Source of the DNA: JANXZS01 sp963797255
Lineage (GTDB): Bacteria; Acidobacteriota; Terriglobia; Terriglobales; Acidobacteriaceae
Length of the DNA stretch: 64,000 nt
Assembly (NCBI GenBank): GCA_963797255.1
Contig: CAWCOV010000031.1
Coordinates: 62,001-126,000, forward strand
Direction: 5' to 3'
Under the pieces are notes generated by a model. The model saw only the letters and a list, made by a program, of their open reading frames with translations, was not told the DNA's origin and made no database searches. Each line of letters opens with the position of its first letter. Positions within the stretch are counted from its first letter, which is position 1. The position numbers and the translations under genes are program-made. Of the stretch, positions 59,865 to 64,000 are shown one piece after another.

Positions 59865-62072
59865 TTGAGCAAAGCGGGTCTTCTTAGAACTCACCTTCGC
59901 CGTCGAAGGACTTTTCACTTTTCCTCGTTAGTTGTTACCGCAATCGTTCTATGCGGCAATTCGTGCCTGGATACCGTCGCCGCAAATCCCGAGCAAAATT
60001 CTCCCGCCCTACAGGATTGGCGCGTCTACGGGGGAAATGCAGACGGAAACCGCTACTCCAGCCTGAAACAAATCAATCGCCAGACGGTGAAGCATTTGCG
60101 CGTCGCGTGGGATTTCCCGGCCGGCGTAGAAGGTGGGTTGCAGACGAATCCCCTCATCGTCGGTCGAACGATGTTCGTGTACACAACCACTGAGAAGGTC
60201 GTGGCGCTCGATGCGGCGACGGGAAAGCAGCTTTGGATCTTTGATGCTGGAGTTACCGCGAACCAGCCGAATCGCGGCTTCTCGTATTGGAGCGACGGTA
60301 AACAAGACATCCTCTTCGCAGGAGTGATGGATCACCTCTACGCCCTGAACCCCGCCATCGGGAAAGTGATTGAAGCATTTGGCGAAGGCGGGAGCGTGGA
60401 CCTGCGCAAAGATCTGGGCAATGAGGACTTCACTCGGAACTTCGCAGTGCTGACGACTCCCGGAACAATTTACAAAGACATGATCATCGTTGGGTTCCGC
60501 GCGCCTGAAACGCAACCCTCGCCGCACGGCGACATTCGAGCATATGACGTGCATACAGGTAAATTGCGCTGGTCCTTTCATACCATTCCCCATCCCGGCG
60601 AAGCAGGATACGAAACCTGGCCGAAGGATGGCTGGCGAGTGACCGGATCGGCAAATAACTGGGCGGGGATGGTCGTCGACGAAAAACGCGGCATCCTTTT
60701 TGCGCCAACGGGCTCGGCGGTGAATGATTTCTACGGAGCAGACCGCACTGGCAACAATCTCTACGCGGACACGTTTCTCGCGCTCGACGCAAATACCGGC
60801 AAGCGTCTCTGGCACTTCCAGGCCGTCCATCACGATATTTGGGATCGCGATTTTCCTTCCCCGCCCGTGCTCGTGACCGTGAAACACAATGGCAACGTCG
60901 TGGATGCAGTGGCCCAGACGTCCAAGCAGGGTTACCTATTTCTTTTTGAGCGAGCCACCGGCAAGCCTCTGTTTCCCCTCGAGGAGAAACCCTTTCCAGC
61001 GTCTGATGTGCCAGGCGAAACTACGTCGCCAACACAGCCAATTCCGGCCGCACCCGCTCCTTTCGCACGTCAACTACTGACTGCCGACATGCTTACTAAC
61101 CGCACACCAGAAGCGCACGTATGGGCGGTCGAACAATTCAAGACCTTTCGCAGCGAGGGCCAGTTCGTCCCGTTGTCGGTAGGTCGCCAAACAGTTGTCT
61201 TTCCCGGGTTCGATGGTGGTGCAGAGTGGGGTGGACCGGCGCTCGATCCTCAACGGGCAATCATTTATGTGAATGCGAACGACATCGCGTGGACTGGAGG
61301 ACTTGCGGAGAATCATGCAGGTGCCAGCGCCGGTGCTGCGATTTATCAACGTCAGTGCGCACTCTGCCACGGAGATGATCGCGCCGGGTCGCCACCTCAA
61401 TTCCCATCCCTCATCGGCGTTGACAAGCGTTTATCCGATGCGGCAATCGCTGAAGTGATCCATGGCGGCAAGGGACGCATGCCATCCTATCCAAATCTCG
61501 AGGGAGATTCCCTCGACGGCCTTCTCGAATATTTGCGCACAGGTGGAACTCCTGCCGACGGTGCTGTTGGACCGCGTGCAGAGACGACTTCGTCAAAGAC
61601 TGAGGCTACTTCACGCTCTGGCGGGAAGGATGCGGAGATCAAATACAACTTTACCGGGTACCGCAAATTTCTCGATCCTGAGGGCTTTCCCGCTATCGTG
61701 CCTCCATGGGGAACACTCAACGCGATTGACCTGAACACCGGAAAATACTTATGGAAGGTTCCCCTCGGCCAATATCCGGCACTCGTTTCCAAGGGGTTGA
61801 AGGACACGGGGTCAGAAAACTATGGCGGCCCAATTGTCACTGCGGGCGGCCTGGTAATCATCGCCGCAACTAACTACGACCACAAAATCCGGGCATTTAA
61901 CAGTGAGACTGGAGACCTGCTCTGGGAACACGATTTACCCTATGCGGGGAACGCGACGCCCGCGACCTACATGATCGACGGCAAACAATACATCGTTATC
62001 GCCACCAGCGGCCAGCGTGACAGCAAAGGAAAACAGGGAGCAGCCTACGTTGTGTTCGCACTCCCTAATTAA
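59865..62072 (+). CDS. PQQ-dependent dehydrogenase with cytochrome c domain
   Basis: 735 residues from a TTG, with a GAAGGGCGGG stretch upstream. A signal peptide (about 18-40) gives a periplasmic protein. The body is an eight-bladed PQQ propeller: DWRVYGGNADGNRYS at the start and repeated W-x-F/V blades (VAWDF, GKQLWIFDAG, GKLRWSFHTI, KRLWHFQAVHHDIWDRD). A cytochrome c domain is inserted near residues 480-560 with CALCH (C498, C501, H502), before the last blades (GKYLWKVPLG, GDLLWEHDLPY). Such enzymes oxidise alcohols or aldoses and donate electrons to the respiratory chain. It may be co-transcribed with the catalase-like gene. Confidence 0.92.
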   Translation: MSKAGLLRTHLRRRRTFHFSSLVVTAIVLCGNSCLDTVAANPEQNSPALQDWRVYGGNADGNRYSSLKQINRQTVKHLRVAWDFPAGVEGGLQTNPLIVGRTMFVYTTTEKVVALDAATGKQLWIFDAGVTANQPNRGFSYWSDGKQDILFAGVMDHLYALNPAIGKVIEAFGEGGSVDLRKDLGNEDFTRNFAVLTTPGTIYKDMIIVGFRAPETQPSPHGDIRAYDVHTGKLRWSFHTIPHPGEAGYETWPKDGWRVTGSANNWAGMVVDEKRGILFAPTGSAVNDFYGADRTGNNLYADTFLALDANTGKRLWHFQAVHHDIWDRDFPSPPVLVTVKHNGNVVDAVAQTSKQGYLFLFERATGKPLFPLEEKPFPASDVPGETTSPTQPIPAAPAPFARQLLTADMLTNRTPEAHVWAVEQFKTFRSEGQFVPLSVGRQTVVFPGFDGGAEWGGPALDPQRAIIYVNANDIAWTGGLAENHAGASAGAAIYQRQCALCHGDDRAGSPPQFPSLIGVDKRLSDAAIAEVIHGGKGRMPSYPNLEGDSLDGLLEYLRTGGTPADGAVGPRAETTSSKTEATSRSGGKDAEIKYNFTGYRKFLDPEGFPAIVPPWGTLNAIDLNTGKYLWKVPLGQYPALVSKGLKDTGSENYGGPIVTAGGLVIIAATNYDHKIRAFNSETGDLLWEHDLPYAGNATPATYMIDGKQYIVIATSGQRDSKGKQGAAYVVFALPN

Positions 62073-62300
62073 CGTCAGAAAAGAATTTTCCAGCTCTGAG
62101 ACCGGAACTCCCGCAAAAAGATCCTTCAAGTTGGGCACTGGAAATAGTAGTTCGCGTAGCAGCACACCCTCCAACAGTCCGAAGATCACGGTCGCTGCCA
62201 CGATTCCAGTTGCGAGAAGCAGCACCATTGCCGTCGCATAGCGATGAGATTTGCGAAGCTCCCGGCAAGTTACGAGTGCATCTTGGACTAACGAAAACAT
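61935..62300 (-). pseudogene. Remnant of an ADOP-type permease (N-terminal part only)
   Basis: The frame from ATG 62300, with GGAG upstream, begins like the N-terminus of acidobacterial ADOP permeases: a LVQDALVTCRELRKS helix, a membrane span (MVLLLATGIVAATVIFGLLEGVLLREL) and a VPNLKDL segment. Resemblance stops near 62090. The rest of the frame is antisense to the end of the PQQ dehydrogenase gene and has no family features. A full ADOP has about 800 residues, so more than 700 are missing. The best reading is a truncated copy left after a deletion or rearrangement that placed it tail-to-tail with the PQQ gene. It is probably non-functional. Confidence 0.75.
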
Positions 62301-62536
62301 CAAAGTTTCTCCGAAGATTATCGTTTGCGGTAGAAGGGCCCGCGTGAGCCACTTCCCTGCAATCGAATTCCGTTCGCACGAGGTAAGTGCACATCGGCTG
62401 CCAAAAAGAGCCTCACGTTTTCAATGGTTTCTGATGGGAATGAGTTGCGCGGGTGTCCAAAATTGGCGGGCGCCTGTCCACTCTGGACCAGTGGCATTTT
62501 CGGATTCACACTGTCCCAACGTTATGGATTAGGCGA
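62301..62536 (-). other. Intergenic stretch between ADOP remnant and FG-GAP gene
   Basis: A short interval with no recognised gene, terminator or repeat. It lies downstream of the FG-GAP/ASPIC-UnbV gene and upstream of the permease remnant on the same strand, so a promoter for the original permease gene probably lay here. Confidence 0.35.
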
Positions 62537-64000
62537 TTAGCGTTTGGGTGTCGAAGATTTCGAAGTCGTCTCTTTCTCAGAAATTACGGGCAACGAAGAC
62601 GTGACGCCTTTGCCCTTCTCGATGGTAAAAATGTGATCCACTGCGGGCAGCTTCACCTTCTCAACTTCCCCGTTCTGCCAATGGATCTCCACTGCATCCA
62701 CCGTGGTCGAATTTCCAATGCCAAAGTGTGGGCGCTGGTCGTTCGAAGAAATGTAGCTTCCGCCGCTCAGCACATCTCCTCGCTGGCGGATGCCTCCGGC
62801 CTCCACGTAAATAGTTGAGCCGACAGCGTCTCGCGGAGTCTTGCCGTTACCGACCAACTTGAACTCAACCCAGTGGTGGGTGTCGGGATTCACGTTGCGA
62901 AGCAGCACCGGCGTGTGATCGATCACGTTGATTACGACATCGATTTTGCCATCGTTGAACAAATCGCCAAATGCTGCCCCCCGCCCAGCAACCACAACGG
63001 CAAGGCCGCTGCCCTTCACCGGGGGAATGTACTCGAACTTTTTTCCCAGCAAGTTTCGAAATAACAGAGGGCGCTCGGCAAATGTTGTTCCCCAATCTTG
63101 TTTATCTACAGCAGGATAGACGTGGCCATTGATCATCATCACGTCTTTCCAGCCATCGTTGTCGTAGTCCAAAAAACCTGCGCCCCAGCCCGCGAATGGA
63201 ATACTTACCTGGGCGATTCCCATTCGATAACTTACATCTGAAAAGTTGGCGTCGCCTTCGTTGCGGTAAAGTACTTTGTAATCATCAGAAAAGTCCGTAT
63301 TGATCAGGTCGAGCAGGCCACTGTTTTCGTAGTCGCCAATGCCTATTCCCATCGACGCAATCTCGCGCCCATCCTGGTTCAGCGCATAGCCGGATGCATA
63401 GCTCACATCCTCGAACGTCCCATCCCCTTTATTAAGATAGAGATAGCTTGGGGTGGAATCGTTCGCTACTACCAAGTCCACTTTGCCGTCGTTGTTGAGG
63501 TCCGCGAATATTGAAGTGAAGCCGTAGTAAGCGCTGGGATCGTCAACACCCGCCTTCTTGCTGACGTCGGTGAATGTGCCATCTCCATTGTTATGAAAGA
63601 GATGATCATGCTCGCCCTGTAGCCCCCTTGGGCCGCACATGACAACTACACCCCGAAACTGGCAGGCGTTTCCAGAGGCGGCTTTCGAGAGCGGTTCCGG
63701 CGGATTATTGAAATCGTAGTGAACATATCCGGCGACAAACAGATCGAGTCGGCCGTCGCCATCGTAATCGCCAAAAGTCGCGCCTGTAGACCACGTCCCG
63801 AGCTGAACCCCGGCCTTCTGCGCCACGTCCGTGAATGTGCCGTCGTGATTGTTCCGATATAAGCGATTCGGACCGAAGTTGCTGACGAACAAGTCGGGCC
63901 AACCGTCATTATCGAAGTCGCCTACGGCTACACCAAATCCCCAACGGCTGTTGGTAACTCCAGCTTTTTCAGTAACATTGGTGAATGTTCCGTCGTGATT
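62537..64000 (-). CDS. FG-GAP repeat / ASPIC-UnbV (CRTAC1-like) secreted protein, N-terminus outside window
   Basis: The frame is open from the window edge, giving 487 codons of a longer gene; a TTG at 63892 is only an internal codon. It contains about seven FG-GAP/VCBS-type propeller repeats, with calcium-binding-like loops such as DFDNDGWPDLFV, DYDGDGRLDLFV, DLNNDGKVDLVV and DYDNDGWKDVMM, each followed by a YRN-type strand and DGTFTDV. The ASPIC-UnbV domain (about the last 110 residues) has GSTIYVEAGG, RGDVLSGGSYISSND and VEIHWQNG. Such proteins are very common in Acidobacteriota and Planctomycetes and are probably exported adhesion or sugar-binding proteins. A signal peptide should be upstream of this window. 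Confidence 0.88.
   Translation of the reverse strand, partial: NHDGTFTNVTEKAGVTNSRWGFGVAVGDFDNDGWPDLFVSNFGPNRLYRNNHDGTFTDVAQKAGVQLGTWSTGATFGDYDGDGRLDLFVAGYVHYDFNNPPEPLSKAASGNACQFRGVVVMCGPRGLQGEHDHLFHNNGDGTFTDVSKKAGVDDPSAYYGFTSIFADLNNDGKVDLVVANDSTPSYLYLNKGDGTFEDVSYASGYALNQDGREIASMGIGIGDYENSGLLDLINTDFSDDYKVLYRNEGDANFSDVSYRMGIAQVSIPFAGWGAGFLDYDNDGWKDVMMINGHVYPAVDKQDWGTTFAERPLLFRNLLGKKFEYIPPVKGSGLAVVVAGRGAAFGDLFNDGKIDVVINVIDHTPVLLRNVNPDTHHWVEFKLVGNGKTPRDAVGSTIYVEAGGIRQRGDVLSGGSYISSNDQRPHFGIGNSTTVDAVEIHWQNGEVEKVKLPAVDHIFTIEKGKGVTSSLPVISEKETTSKSSTPKR

Noticed and set aside
1..64000. CRISPR arrays, tRNA or rRNA genes, phage or transposase genes
   Set aside because: Scanned by eye on both strands; no repeat-spacer pattern, cloverleaf-like sequence, or integrase/transposase motifs were recognised. 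A dedicated tRNA and CRISPR scan would be needed to exclude them fully.

Overview
This 64 kb window reads like the chromosome of an acidobacterium (phylum Acidobacteriota, probably class Terriglobia). That is an inference from gene content: an orphan MacB/FtsX-type 'ADOP' permease plus the remnant of a second one, a large Ser/Thr kinase with TPR repeats, FG-GAP/ASPIC-UnbV and malectin proteins, Tat-exported Gfo/Idh/MocA oxidoreductases, and many secreted redox enzymes. No rRNA, tRNA, CRISPR array, phage gene or intact insertion sequence was recognised.

Layout. (1) 1-5.2 kb: a tight plus-strand operon holding the 3' end of one Gfo/Idh/MocA gene, DoxX, a second Gfo/Idh/MocA protein, a secreted discoidin-domain protein, an Agl23-type membrane protein and ApbE. 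(2) 5.6-9.6 kb: an amidohydrolase whose signal peptide is broken by a one-base frameshift, then an ADOP permease. (3) 9.6-18 kb, minus strand: DinB-like protein, secreted BNR-repeat protein, small unknown protein, kinase-TPR protein, and a GH3 beta-glucosidase with its terminator. (4) 18-23.5 kb, minus strand: methionine synthase split into two genes that overlap by ATGA, and a diguanylate cyclase. (5) 23.8-31.5 kb: a divergent GH13-like protein, then a minus-strand electron-transfer operon (NapH-NapG-like polyferredoxin fusion, DUF6599 lipoprotein, two Tat-exported DUF362 proteins) and a membrane regulator with malectin domains. (6) 31.7-35.5 kb: TPR protein, redoxin, and a cytochrome c / copper-monooxygenase-like / TPR fusion. 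(7) 35.7-43.3 kb: a coupled cluster of transglutaminase-DUF2126 (frameshifted), circularly permuted ATP-grasp/alpha-E and a second transglutaminase, followed by a pirin. (8) 43.5-62 kb: a 1429-residue membrane protein with sensor-like regions and a P-loop module, facing a minus-strand block of oxidative enzymes (DUF2235 hydrolase, FAD oxidase, di-heme lipoprotein, DyP peroxidase, two unknown proteins, GMC oxidoreductase). A catalase-like protein and a PQQ dehydrogenase lie divergently. (9) 62-64 kb: an ADOP remnant and an FG-GAP/ASPIC-UnbV protein that runs off the window.

The best candidates for undescribed biology are the 47.8-59.8 kb oxidative locus with the adjacent 1429-residue protein, the polyferredoxin/DUF362 operon, and the heme-plus-copper TPR protein with its redoxin. 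Two one-base frameshifts (near 5611-5615 and 37101-37103) break otherwise well-conserved genes and should be checked against reads.
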